Shown here: positions 19,666-28,487 of the stretch, piece by piece | How positions within the stretch are numbered: position 1 is the stretch's first letter | Layout of the letters: each line of letters opens with the position of its first letter | Assembly: GCF_014647855.1 (NCBI RefSeq) | Contig: NZ_BMPZ01000004.1 | Span: forward strand, 1-64,000 | Reading direction: 5' to 3' | DNA length: 64,000 nucleotides | Origin: Shewanella gelidii | Lineage (GTDB): Bacteria; Pseudomonadota; Gammaproteobacteria; Enterobacterales; Shewanellaceae | Made by a program: the position numbers and the translations under genes | The notes under the pieces: model-generated | What the model was told of the DNA's origin: nothing | The model's input: only the letters and a program-made list of their open reading frames with translations | The model's database searches: none

Positions 19666-20313
19666 TTAGAAGTCGTCTTGCGCGGCGAGAACTTGGTAAT
19701 GTTGCTCTAAACGTTCAAATGTGGCTCGGGAGTGTGGCGTTGCGTACGCTTTAAAAATCATTAAGACGCGCAATAAGCCTTCGTAAAGCGAAGTTTTTGT
19801 AATCGTGGTGATATCAGAATGGGTCAAGCGATTACTTATCCAAAAACAAGCGACCATCCGAATGGTGTCTGCCAGCGGCATAATTTCTTTATCTTCAATA
19901 ATTAACGCACCATCATGTTTAATTTTTCTTAAAATATTAGTGGCTCGCGTTAAAAACTTTTGTTGGGTTTTGGTATACATCTGATTGAGCTGCTCATCAC
20001 GGCTCAGTATGTCGACCAAGTTGGCGTACATAAATCGAAATTGCCAGAGTGTATGAAACATGGCATCGAAATAACGCATCAGTAGCTCAACGTTGACTTG
20101 TTCGTCGTCATAGGGCTGAAAACCGCTGGTCAGGTGCTCTTCATATAAGGTGAAAATGGAGCGAATAATGTCTTCTTTGTTGCGGAAATGGTAATACAGG
20201 TTTCCCGGACTTATCTCTAAATGCGCGGCAATATGGTTGGTGGTGATGCTGCGCTCACCGTGTTCATTAAACAGATCAAGGCTAGCATGGACGATCTTAT
20301 CGCGGGTTTTCAT
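19666..20313 (-). CDS. TetR-family regulator, paralogue A
   Basis: 215 aa. The N-terminal TetR helix-turn-helix (about 10-55; TTNHIAAHLEISPGNLYYHF) is followed by an all-helical ligand domain without recognisable ligand residues. It is clearly a duplicate of the next TetR gene (MKT-DKI--ASL-LFNEHGERS-TTNHIAAHL is shared and the similarity runs along the protein). The targets are unknown. Both genes point the same way, between kbl and waaA. A perfect inverted repeat about 90 bp upstream (20403-20429) is a candidate autoregulatory operator. Confidence 0.88.
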   Translation of the reverse strand: MKTRDKIVHASLDLFNEHGERSITTNHIAAHLEISPGNLYYHFRNKEDIIRSIFTLYEEHLTSGFQPYDDEQVNVELLMRYFDAMFHTLWQFRFMYANLVDILSRDEQLNQMYTKTQQKFLTRATNILRKIKHDGALIIEDKEIMPLADTIRMVACFWISNRLTHSDITTITKTSLYEGLLRVLMIFKAYATPHSRATFERLEQHYQVLAAQDDF

Positions 20314-20402
20314 GTTTATCCTAAGGAGCTATCAGCGTAGGTTTAGCCAACAAGTGCTATTGTTGTTTTTCTGTTATTGAGTCAATTTATCGCGTGAATG
20401 TC

Positions 20403-20429
20403 AATGACTGGCTACTCAGACCAGTCATT
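20403..20429. promoter_or_regulatory. Candidate TetR operator
   Basis: Perfect inverted repeat AATGACTGG / CCAGTCATT with a 9-nt spacer lies in the upstream region of TetR paralogue A. Inverted repeats of this size are typical of TetR operators. I saw no matching repeat before paralogue B. Confidence 0.45.
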
Positions 20430-20484
20430 TGTGTTCGGCGTATTTGTGGAGAGAGCTTGATGTTGGGGCGCTATATGGAAGGCT

Positions 20485-21147
20485 TTAACAGGTGTAATCC
20501 GTTGCTAATTCTGCATTTGCGAGTGTCTGATAGTGGCTTTCTAAGCGATCGAAAGTTGCGAGTGAATCTGAAGTTGCATGGAGCTTGAATATCATAATTA
20601 CTCTTAACAGCCCTTCGTATAACGAAGATTTGGTGATTTCAATATTGGCTGAGTGGGTTTGTTTGTAACCAATCCAAAAGCAAGCAATCATTCGCATGGT
20701 ATCTGCAAGGGGGTGGACTTTGTCGTCGTCAATTCGCAGCATGCCATCGTGTTTTAGTTTTAATAATATACGACTAGAGCGCTGCAGTGCATTTTGCTGA
20801 ATGGTTAAATAACGTTGGAGTAACTCGGTATCGCGGCTAAGAATGTCGGTTAAGTTGGTATACATAAAGCGAAAGCGCCATAAAATTTCGAACATGGTAT
20901 CGAAATAGCCGACTAGAAGTTCAACATTCACGGTTTTGGTCTGATAAGGCTGAAATCCTGCATCTAAATAGCTTTCATACAAACTAAAAATAGAGCGAAT
21001 AATGTCGTCCTTGTTTTTAAAATGATAATAAAGATTACCGGGGCTCATGCCGAGGTGGGCGGCGATGTGGTTGGTTGTTGTGCTGCGTTCGCCGTGTTCA
21101 TTGAAAAGTTGGAGGCTGGCGTTAATGATTTTGTCGCTAGTTTTCAT
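20485..21147 (-). CDS. TetR-family regulator, paralogue B
   Basis: 220 aa, same architecture as paralogue A: HTH at about 10-55 (TTNHIAAHLGMSPGNLYYHF) and a diverged helical effector domain. Near identity in the DNA-binding helix suggests both recognise similar operators, while the different C-terminal halves may sense different ligands or heterodimerise. It lies upstream of and codirectional with paralogue A, separated by 171 bp, and is divergent from waaA. No target gene is evident. Confidence 0.88.
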   Translation of the reverse strand: MKTSDKIINASLQLFNEHGERSTTTNHIAAHLGMSPGNLYYHFKNKDDIIRSIFSLYESYLDAGFQPYQTKTVNVELLVGYFDTMFEILWRFRFMYTNLTDILSRDTELLQRYLTIQQNALQRSSRILLKLKHDGMLRIDDDKVHPLADTMRMIACFWIGYKQTHSANIEITKSSLYEGLLRVIMIFKLHATSDSLATFDRLESHYQTLANAELATDYTC

Positions 21148-21303
21148 ATTACATCTTCCCTACTTGCATCACCTCATAATGAACTGACTTCAAGTGGATA
21201 AGCAAGGCTAATTTGTCATCTTAATTGTTGAATATGCTAGTATGGCCGCTAATTCTGTGTCGTGTTCCATCAACACTTTGCCCATACAAGTGAAGCTTCA
21301 AAT

Positions 21304-22563
21304 ATGAATCGATTCGTTTATTCCGCCGTGTTGTATCTGCTTTCCCCACTTATTTTGCTTTACTTTGTTTTTCGCGGGGCCAAAAGTGCTGATTACCGCA
21401 GTCGTTTACTCGAGCGTTTTGGCTTAGGCCAATTAACGCAAACCGATTTGCTTGTCCATTCGGTTTCGATGGGGGAAACTTTGGCAGCGATTCCCTTGAT
21501 CCGGCAAATTATGAAGGTAAACCCCCAATTGCGAGTGACCGTGACGACTACGAGTCCCACCGGCTCTGCAGAGGTTATAAAAGCGTTTGGTAGCCAGGTA
21601 CAGCATTGCTATTTACCACTCGATTTTCCTCTTTGTGTATCGCATTTTCTAAAAAAATTGCAGCCCTCCGCGTGTATGATTATGGAGACTGAACTGTGGC
21701 CAAATTTGATCCATCAGCTTAAAGCCCGTGGCACAAACATTATGTTGACGAATGCTCGTTTGTCTGCAAAATCAGCAGTCAATTATCAAAAGCGTGCGCG
21801 TCTTGTCACGCCCATGCTGCAGTGTTTAGATGTGGTTGCCGTGCAAACCGCCCAAGAAGCTCAACGTTTTCAATCGTTAGGTGTTGAGCCACAGAAAATT
21901 CATGTTTGCGGGAGTTTAAAGTTTGATATCCAAATTCAAGCTGAAGTCATTACGCGAGCCAAATCTCTAAGGGCAGATTGGAGCAAATTAACTGCTCCTG
22001 TTTGGATTGCGGGGAGTGTTCATCCCGGGGAGTTTTTTGCTGTACTCGATGCGCATCAACGGCTTTTAGAGTCCCGAAGTGATGCTTTACTGATTATGGT
22101 ACCGCGTCATCCAGAGCAATTTGATGCAGCAGCAAAGGCGGTAGAAAATGCTGGCTTAAATTATGCGCGTCGTAGTCGTGGTGAGACACTTACTTCGACA
22201 ACACAGGTTTTACTTGGGGATACAATGGGTGAGCTGTTGCTTTTTTATGCAGCAGGAGATCAGGCTTTTGTGGGTGGAACCTTAATTGATAATGGCGGAC
22301 ACAACCCGCTGGAGCCCGCAGCGTTAGGTTTGCCTGTGTATGTGGGGCCGAATCATTGGGATTTTGCAGAAATTACGAACTTGTTGCGTGAAGCTGGCGC
22401 TTTAAGCGTTGAGCACTCTGGTGATGAACTTGGCCAGGCATTAGTCAATACGTTTGAGCGTCCGGAGCTATTGCAAGCGGCTAAATTGGCTGGCCTTGCC
22501 GTAGTTCGAGCTAATGTTGGTGCTTTAGAAAAACAAGCCCAATTATATGAAAGTATGACTTGA
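21304..22563 (+). CDS. waaA: Lipid IV(A) 3-deoxy-D-manno-octulosonic acid transferase
   Basis: This GT-B glycosyltransferase (GT30) adds Kdo to lipid IVA at the inner membrane. An N-terminal membrane anchor (about 5-22) precedes VHSVSMGETLAAIPLI, METELWPNLI, GSVHPGEF and the C-terminal FVGGTLIDNGGHNPLEPA. The ATG at 21304 gives 419 aa (E. coli 425 aa). The presence of kdkA next door indicates that the core carries a single phosphorylated Kdo, so this enzyme may be monofunctional, as in Haemophilus. It converges on kdkA with a 17-bp gap. Confidence 0.97.
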   Translation: MNRFVYSAVLYLLSPLILLYFVFRGAKSADYRSRLLERFGLGQLTQTDLLVHSVSMGETLAAIPLIRQIMKVNPQLRVTVTTTSPTGSAEVIKAFGSQVQHCYLPLDFPLCVSHFLKKLQPSACMIMETELWPNLIHQLKARGTNIMLTNARLSAKSAVNYQKRARLVTPMLQCLDVVAVQTAQEAQRFQSLGVEPQKIHVCGSLKFDIQIQAEVITRAKSLRADWSKLTAPVWIAGSVHPGEFFAVLDAHQRLLESRSDALLIMVPRHPEQFDAAAKAVENAGLNYARRSRGETLTSTTQVLLGDTMGELLLFYAAGDQAFVGGTLIDNGGHNPLEPAALGLPVYVGPNHWDFAEITNLLREAGALSVEHSGDELGQALVNTFERPELLQAAKLAGLAVVRANVGALEKQAQLYESMT

Positions 22564-22580
22564 ATAACACCTCACTCATT

Positions 22581-23297
22581 TCAGCTTCTTGCCATTTGAG
22601 CTCGATAGCCTTTGAGTAGGTCTTGCCAATTCTCGGCGCTGAAGTGTAATTGAGGCTGTTTATTTTTTTCTTTATTAAATGAGCGCAGTAAACGGTCTAA
22701 ATTGCTTTGCTGCCATTTGGCTTGAGGCGTTTTAATGGTGCCGCGGTCAAAATCAATTAAGTAGAATTGTTTCTCAGCGAGCAGAATGTTTTTGGCATTC
22801 AGGTCGGCGTGGTAAACACCGCGCTGGTGGAATTGCGCGATACAAGCCCCAAGGGATTGCCACTCATCCGGGCTCAGTGGCTGCATTAAAGCTGCTACTA
22901 AGTCTTGAGCGCCATGAATGCGTTTAATTAAAATATCTGCACGGTAATGGATACCGCTGCGTTGCACGAGCGCTGCAACGGGCTCCGGAACGGGGAAACC
23001 TTCGTCATATAACTGTTCGAGGAGTTGCAGCTCAGCTACGGCGCGGGTTTTATGATACCCGGTAAATAAATATGCGTCTTTACTCAGCTTTTCGATAAGA
23101 CCGCCACGGTAGTAATGCCGTAAAACCCAATCTTGTTGTTCATATTGCAAAAACCAAGTGATATAGCGCCCTCGGGATGAGCCGGTTATGGCTTCTCGTT
23201 GCTGCCAATAAGCGTGAGTGAACCATTGTGGTTCAATGGGTGCTGGACAGGCCTTAGTTGTGGCAATGCAGCCTTGATTTATCTTTTTAATTTGCAT
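22581..23297 (-). CDS. kdkA: 3-deoxy-D-manno-octulosonic acid kinase
   Basis: KdkA phosphorylates Kdo on lipid A precursors with ATP. The 238-aa protein kinase-like fold has the catalytic loop HADLNAKNILL at about 162-172 and the metal-binding DFDRG at about 180, plus the KdkA-type N-terminal region (WRHYYRGG-like VLRHYYRGGLI). It sits directly beside waaA in convergent orientation, supporting a one-Kdo, phosphorylated inner core. Confidence 0.93.
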   Translation of the reverse strand: MQIKKINQGCIATTKACPAPIEPQWFTHAYWQQREAITGSSRGRYITWFLQYEQQDWVLRHYYRGGLIEKLSKDAYLFTGYHKTRAVAELQLLEQLYDEGFPVPEPVAALVQRSGIHYRADILIKRIHGAQDLVAALMQPLSPDEWQSLGACIAQFHQRGVYHADLNAKNILLAEKQFYLIDFDRGTIKTPQAKWQQSNLDRLLRSFNKEKNKQPQLHFSAENWQDLLKGYRAQMARS

Positions 23298-23388
23298 GGT
23301 TTAAGTTTTATGCGCTAATACTTGGTGCTGCCAGCATTCTACCTTAATATGCCCCCAATACACTAAATTAAGCGCTTAGGTTTCTATT

Positions 23389-24426
23389 TTGGATTTCAGT
23401 TCGATTCGCTCTTTGTGTTTGTTGCGTTTATCTGCCATTGGTGATGTTTGCCATGCGGTGGCTATGGTGCAAGCGATTCAGCGTCAATACCCACAGTTAA
23501 AAATTACTTGGGTATTGGGTAAAGTTGAGTATCAGTTGCTCAAGCACATACCCAATGTTGAATTTGTGATTTTTGACAAGTCGCAAGGTTGGCGCAGCTA
23601 TGTCAATTTGTATCAAAGCTTTAAAGGGCAAAAGTTTGATGTGCTGTTGCATATGCAAGTTGCTTTGCGAGCAACGGTCGCATCGTTAGCGATCCCTGCC
23701 AAAACGCGGATTGGCTTTGACCGCCAACGGGCAAAAGAGGGGCAATGGCTGGTGACGAATCATCATGTTGAACCGATTGCCGCCCCCCATGTTCTCGATG
23801 GCTTTATGGGTTTTGCCAAAGCTTTGGGTGTGACGGATTTAAGCCCTCAGTGGAACATTCCTGTGCCGCGAGCTGATACCGAGTTTGCAGAAACCATTGT
23901 TGACCCAAATGAAAAAGTATTGGTGATTTGTCCCGCTGCCAGTAAAGCGGAGCGAAATTGGTTGCCAGAGCGGTATGCACGTGTTGCAGAACATGCTGCA
24001 ACTAGAGGTTACCGCGTATTGCTTTGTGGTGGGCCAACGGCATTAGAGCAAACCCTTGCAGGGCAGATTGAAGATTGCTGTGAAGCGCCTGTAGAAAACT
24101 TGATTGGAAAGACGTCACTGACCCAGTTGCTGGCACTATTAAAGCAAGCCTCTGTCGTTCTTGCACCTGATACCGGCCCTGCGCATATGGCAGTAACTCA
24201 AGGAACACCTGTGATTGGGTTATATGCGCACTCAAACCCGGGAAGAACCGGCCCCTACACATCATTGCAGTATGTTGTGAGTGCTTACCCTGAAGCGATC
24301 CAAGAGCAATTTGGCAAAGATGTCCCTTGGGGGACTCGTGCTAAAGGTGCGCATTTGATGGAAAAAATAACGGTAGAAGAAGTGCTTATGCAGTTTAATC
24401 GGCTCGATATGCTGACTCATTGCTAA
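23389..24426 (+). CDS. LPS heptosyltransferase, glycosyltransferase family 9
   Basis: The 345-aa protein begins LCLLRLSAIGDVCHAV, the GT9 heptosyltransferase signature, and contains ICPAASKAERNWLPERY and the C-terminal APDTGPAHMA donor-site motif. It transfers heptose from ADP-heptose to the inner core in the cytoplasm. It could be WaaC (I), WaaF (II) or a later enzyme; I cannot distinguish by eye. It starts at TTG 23389 with AGG upstream and diverges from kdkA. Confidence 0.9.
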   Translation: MDFSSIRSLCLLRLSAIGDVCHAVAMVQAIQRQYPQLKITWVLGKVEYQLLKHIPNVEFVIFDKSQGWRSYVNLYQSFKGQKFDVLLHMQVALRATVASLAIPAKTRIGFDRQRAKEGQWLVTNHHVEPIAAPHVLDGFMGFAKALGVTDLSPQWNIPVPRADTEFAETIVDPNEKVLVICPAASKAERNWLPERYARVAEHAATRGYRVLLCGGPTALEQTLAGQIEDCCEAPVENLIGKTSLTQLLALLKQASVVLAPDTGPAHMAVTQGTPVIGLYAHSNPGRTGPYTSLQYVVSAYPEAIQEQFGKDVPWGTRAKGAHLMEKITVEEVLMQFNRLDMLTHC

Positions 24427-24501
24427 AGCACGCATGTGCCGAGAAAAACCTGCGTTATCGCCCATGCTCTTTTTGCCTACTGTTTGATATATATTGCTTG
24501 A

Positions 24502-25599
24502 ATGAATCGAGGAACATTGAACGTGTTAAAGCCTGAAAGTCTGCCCACCTCATCGACAAACCCAAAACATAGCCAATTTCGCTATTTGTTTTATGTGACT
24601 TTGTCATACTCTTTTAGCGTTCTAAGACCGCTTGAAAAGGTAATTAAAAAGCGAGGAGGAGAGGTTGCTTGGTTTATTCCAAATGGCAGTGAGGCAGAGC
24701 CTTTTTTACAGGATAGTGATCTGCGGCTGCAAACGGTTGGGCAAGTCAAAGCGTTTGACGCGCATGCAACGTTAGCTCCAGGAAATTTTATTCCTGACTT
24801 TTTCCCTGGAATAAAAGTACAGGTTTTTCATGGCTTTGACTCTGGGAAAAAAGGTAAGTTTAATATTCGCGGTTTTTTCGATTTGTACTGCACTCAAGGG
24901 CCGAATATTACTCAAGGTTTTTCTGCTATCAATGATGGAACTTGCGAGGTGGTTGAGACCGGTTGGGCGAAGCTAGACCCTCTGTTTACCTTGCATCCCA
25001 ATACCGCAACTTATCAAACCGAAAAGCCTTTAATTCTCTATGCACCGACATTTTCGCCGAAGCTAACAAGCACGACTCAGTTGTTTCAACATATTCAACA
25101 GTTGGTTGAAAACCGAGATTGGCACTGGATCGTCAAATTGCACCCCAAGGCGACCCAAGAGGAAGTTGCCATGTATAAGGGTCTTGCTTGTGATAAGTTA
25201 AAGTTTGTTGAAACTGGTGACATCATTCCCCTGTTGCAGGCTGCAGATGTCATTCTATCCGACACTTCTTCAATATTGGCTGAATTTGCTTTGCAGCAAA
25301 AGGTTGTTGTTGCGTTTAATAATCGTCGCCCTGAACCTTGGATGTTGAACTTTCAATCGGCGTCCGAGCTGGAACATGAACTAGAAAAAGCATTTGATGT
25401 GGAGGCTGATTTATTGGCTCAAATCAAATCTCATTGTGATGCGATACACCCTTATCGAGATGGTTTGTCGAGTGAGCGGACGCTTGACGCCATTGATAGA
25501 TTTGTTCGCTCAGGCAATGGTCACTTGAAACCTAAACCTCTTAATTTATTGCGCAGGTTTAAAATTCGTAAAAAATTAAAATATTATCGCTGGCGATAG
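24502..25599 (+). CDS. CDP-glycerol glycerophosphotransferase-family protein
   Basis: 365 aa of the TagB/TagF-like Glyphos_transf family (GT-B). Recognisable motifs are VFHGFDSGKKGKF (HGxxxGKKG), WIVKLHPKA and LSDTSSILAEFA, the residues that hold CDP-glycerol in TagF. It lacks a signal peptide and is probably cytoplasmic or peripheral. It would add glycerophosphate, or a related alditol phosphate, to an LPS or capsule acceptor. A GTG at 24523 behind AGGA is an alternative start. It converges on a CDP-glycerol synthase gene, supporting the assignment. Confidence 0.8.
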   Translation: MNRGTLNVLKPESLPTSSTNPKHSQFRYLFYVTLSYSFSVLRPLEKVIKKRGGEVAWFIPNGSEAEPFLQDSDLRLQTVGQVKAFDAHATLAPGNFIPDFFPGIKVQVFHGFDSGKKGKFNIRGFFDLYCTQGPNITQGFSAINDGTCEVVETGWAKLDPLFTLHPNTATYQTEKPLILYAPTFSPKLTSTTQLFQHIQQLVENRDWHWIVKLHPKATQEEVAMYKGLACDKLKFVETGDIIPLLQAADVILSDTSSILAEFALQQKVVVAFNNRRPEPWMLNFQSASELEHELEKAFDVEADLLAQIKSHCDAIHPYRDGLSSERTLDAIDRFVRSGNGHLKPKPLNLLRRFKIRKKLKYYRWR

Positions 25600-25620
25600 T
25601 TACGGCCAAAGAGCTTTTTG

Positions 25621-25657
25621 AGGCGCAGTACGTTAAAAAAACGTAGCGCCTATTTTT
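25621..25657. terminator. Bidirectional terminator between the two CDP-glycerol genes
   Basis: AGGCGC...ACGTT / AACGT.GCGCCT forms an interrupted stem followed by T-rich sequence in the plus direction and A-rich sequence in the other. It lies between convergent genes. Confidence 0.65.
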
Positions 25658-25664
25658 ATCCGCT

Positions 25665-26078
25665 TTATAGCTTGTTCAATACATCTCTCAAGATTGTGCT
25701 CGAGGTGTGGGAGGTATAAGGGAAGTACAAAATCTCAACGCCAACTTCAGCAAATTCTTTTTCAATTGCGTTCCATTTGTCCGTGCCTTTCCAGTCGTCA
25801 CCAACAAACATACGATCAAACTTTAAGTTATTCCAGGCTTCCATTTTGTCATAGTTAACTTGGGGAACGACCTCGTCGACAAACTTAATAGCCTCGACGA
25901 TTTCTAAGCGTTCCTGGAATGGGATCACAGGTTTTTTCTTTTTCGCTGCCAAGGAAAGTTCATCACTTGTAACCCCAACAATTAAGTAGTCGCATTCTAA
26001 CTTGGCGCGCTTGAGCACATTTAAGTGGCCAATGTGGAACAAGTCAAAAACGCCAGTTGTATACCCAATCTTTTTCAT
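25665..26078 (-). CDS. tagD: Glycerol-3-phosphate cytidylyltransferase (TagD/GCT type)
   Basis: A 137-aa nucleotidyltransferase with GVFDLFHIGHLNVLKRAK (HxGH) and HTSSTILR (RTxGISTT-equivalent), the pattern of CTP:glycerol-3-phosphate cytidylyltransferases. It would make CDP-glycerol for the two glycerophosphotransferase-like proteins nearby. The ATG at 26078 follows a GGA; a TTG two codons upstream is possible. Ethanolamine-phosphate or other small cytidylyltransferases share the fold, so the substrate is inferred from length and neighbours. Confidence 0.85.
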   Translation of the reverse strand: MKKIGYTTGVFDLFHIGHLNVLKRAKLECDYLIVGVTSDELSLAAKKKKPVIPFQERLEIVEAIKFVDEVVPQVNYDKMEAWNNLKFDRMFVGDDWKGTDKWNAIEKEFAEVGVEILYFPYTSHTSSTILRDVLNKL

Positions 26079-26402
26079 ATTCAATCCAATCTGTAAAGCT
26101 CACTTAGTTTGTCGGTCGCTATTATGGCACAAATTTTTGTGATGCAGGGGGGCTGAAGTATAGATTTAGCCTGTGTTTATTGGCTGTCGCCTAATTATGT
26201 TCCTCAGAGTCAATAATTACCGAGGTTTAATGCATAGTTTCTGGGAACTCTTCAGCGGTTCTGAACTCAAAAATACACGAATTAATATCGAAAAGTGATA
26301 GACTTGAACCCCTGTTATGTTGGAGTCATGGCGCTTGATGGGCGGCGGCATGCTGAATTTTTATCTCACTAATCGTTCGTATTGGCAAAGGGAAGCTTCT
26401 AA
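26079..26402. other. Divergent intergenic region with an ops-like element
   Basis: No gene is supported here. Positions 26341-26354 read GGCGGCGGCATGCT, which matches 11 of 14 bases of the RfaH ops element GGCGGTAGCGTGCT, in the untranslated leader before the glycosyltransferase gene. The key T6 of ops is C, so RfaH recruitment is doubtful. Confidence 0.3.
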
Positions 26403-27470
26403 ATGAGGAGTGGGCTAAAGTTAATGTTTATACCGGTATCCTCCAAAGAGGGTATTGGTGAGTATATGCGCTCACGGATATTTGCCGATGAAGTGGCGAG
26501 GGCGTGGCCTGATGCGCAAATCCACTTCGTATTAAATGAGCTGGCGCCATATGCGCACTCATGTCCTTACATTACCCATTTACTCAATGATACTCCGACT
26601 AAAAAAGTTGCTGAGGTTAATCAGCTGATGACTGATTTGAAGCCTGATGTTGTTATTTTTGATGCTTCGGGTCGACAGTCGCAGTTGCAACATGCCTCTC
26701 AACTTGGGGCCAAAGTGATATTCATTAGTCAGCACAAACGCAAACGTAGTCGTGGGATGAAGTTCAGTCGAGCGAAGTACACCGATTTACATTGGGTCGC
26801 GCAGCCTGAGTTCGCAATTCAACCCATAACAAGATGGGAGCGTTGGAAGTTGAAAGTGATGGATAAGCCAGAGCCGATAGCGATCGGGCCTGTATTTACT
26901 AATCCGTGTCAACGGCGTAAACGAGAGCTTCTTGAGCAGTATGCTCTAGAAGAAAACCGCTTCTATATTTTCAACAGTGGCTCGGGTGGCCACTGTGTCG
27001 ACGGGCATTACGCAGCAGATGTATTCTCTCAGGCAGCGCAGCTGACTTACCAAAGAACTGGCGTGAAATGTCTTATGCTTTTTGGTCCCAATTACCCGAA
27101 CCCTATGCCGGAACTCGATGGTGTGACAAGCATTAAGCAAATGGATAATACAGACTTTATTAGCCTTTTGAGTGCGTCTAAGTCCGCGATTCTCAGCGGT
27201 GGGGATACACTTCTTCAGGCGCTAGCTTTACGCCAACTTACGATTGCCGTTCCGGTTTCGAAAGATCAGCCGGCAAGAATAAAAGCTTGTGAGCGACAAA
27301 AGGCGGTAATCTCTTGTGCGTGCAATGTAGCCGCGATTGTAAAGGCGATAGAGCAGGTGGAACAACAGGACGTCTCGACACAAATAAATCAAGGGTTGCA
27401 AGCATTGCCTTCCATGAATGGGCTCGCTATAGGCATGCAGCAATTGGAACAATTGTTTCCTCAAGCTTAA
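26403..27470 (+). CDS. Putative GT-B glycosyltransferase of the surface-glycan locus
   Basis: 355 aa without a signal peptide. The N-terminal Rossmann-like half begins LKLMFIPVSSKEGIGEYMRS. The C-terminal half has FNSGSGGHCVDG and SAILSGGDTLLQALAL, resembling the donor-binding glycine/serine turns of MurG-like or pseudaminic-acid-type GT-B enzymes. I do not recognise a specific family. Its place between CDP-glycerol genes and a pyruvyl transferase makes a role in LPS outer core or capsule likely. ATG start; the ribosome site is weak. Confidence 0.6.
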   Translation: MRSGLKLMFIPVSSKEGIGEYMRSRIFADEVARAWPDAQIHFVLNELAPYAHSCPYITHLLNDTPTKKVAEVNQLMTDLKPDVVIFDASGRQSQLQHASQLGAKVIFISQHKRKRSRGMKFSRAKYTDLHWVAQPEFAIQPITRWERWKLKVMDKPEPIAIGPVFTNPCQRRKRELLEQYALEENRFYIFNSGSGGHCVDGHYAADVFSQAAQLTYQRTGVKCLMLFGPNYPNPMPELDGVTSIKQMDNTDFISLLSASKSAILSGGDTLLQALALRQLTIAVPVSKDQPARIKACERQKAVISCACNVAAIVKAIEQVEQQDVSTQINQGLQALPSMNGLAIGMQQLEQLFPQA

Positions 27471-27507
27471 TTGCAATATCCAACAAAATAATAGTGATAG
27501 ACAAAAA

Positions 27508-28395
27508 ATGATTGATTTAGAAACGTTTATTCAACAAGCGCAAATCCAAGATTTTATTTATATTCCTAATCCAGGTAATGCGGGTGACTCTTTAATTAAT
27601 GCGGCGACGTTTCAGTTTTTTGACCGTTTGGGTCTGCGTTATCAAGTGGTATCGCCAAAGCTGGTGAAACAGTGCCTTAAAAAAGGCCGCGACTTAAGCC
27701 AGGTATTTGAATTTTCAGGTAAGGTTGTAGTACTTGGTGGTGGTGGCGCTTTTACATCGCACTACACATACTCTAATCGGCTAGTGCGTGAGCTAATGCA
27801 TAAAGTAGAGCATCTAGTGTTGCTCCCTTGTACGATTGAGGGCAACGCTGAGACTCTGCGTGAGATGCCTGAAAATGTGACTTTGTTTTGTCGTGAGCAG
27901 GTGTCTTATGATTATGTGAAATCACAGAATGAACAGGTAACTGTCTATTTGCACCACGACATGGTTCTAGGGTTGGATGTGCAACGTTTGATTGAAGAGC
28001 CTGCCAAATTAAGTTCAATGCGGAAAAAGCTAAAGGCGTACCGCAACTTAAAGCGAGTGACATCGGTGATTCAGCAGCACGGTCATCAATGCCTTTCAGC
28101 ATTGCGTTTAGACAAAGAAAAGACTGCGCGCACGATTCCCAAGGGTAATTTAGATATGTCGACGCTGTTTTCTCTAGGGACGCAAACCAAAGAAGATAAT
28201 ATTTATTCTGCGCAACAGTTTTTAACGCAGCTGAATCGCTTTGAGCGAGTGATTACAAATAGGTTGCATGTATGTATTGCTTCAACGTTACTTGGAAAGC
28301 AAGTGGAGTTTTTAGGAAACTCATACTTTAAGAACAAAGCTGTCTATGATTTATCTTTGCGCCAATATAATAATGTGGCGTATGTAAGCGAATAA
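27508..28395 (+). CDS. Polysaccharide pyruvyl transferase family protein
   Basis: 295 aa of PF04230, the CsaB/WcaK family, which moves pyruvate from PEP onto sugars as a ketal. Conserved signatures are YIPNPGNAGDSLINAA (GNxGD), VVVLGGGGAF, LHHDMVLGLD and the late TNRLHVCIA. Pyruvylation adds negative charge to LPS or capsule. It lies 37 bp after the putative glycosyltransferase and is probably cotranscribed with it. Confidence 0.85.
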   Translation: MIDLETFIQQAQIQDFIYIPNPGNAGDSLINAATFQFFDRLGLRYQVVSPKLVKQCLKKGRDLSQVFEFSGKVVVLGGGGAFTSHYTYSNRLVRELMHKVEHLVLLPCTIEGNAETLREMPENVTLFCREQVSYDYVKSQNEQVTVYLHHDMVLGLDVQRLIEEPAKLSSMRKKLKAYRNLKRVTSVIQQHGHQCLSALRLDKEKTARTIPKGNLDMSTLFSLGTQTKEDNIYSAQQFLTQLNRFERVITNRLHVCIASTLLGKQVEFLGNSYFKNKAVYDLSLRQYNNVAYVSE

Positions 28396-28487
28396 CAGCG
28401 ATAAAATAGTGGCGTGTCCTAGGATGTTTTGCCATCGTGCTTGCTCAAATTTGGATTGATATCAAATTGGAACGAACCAAATTCACA

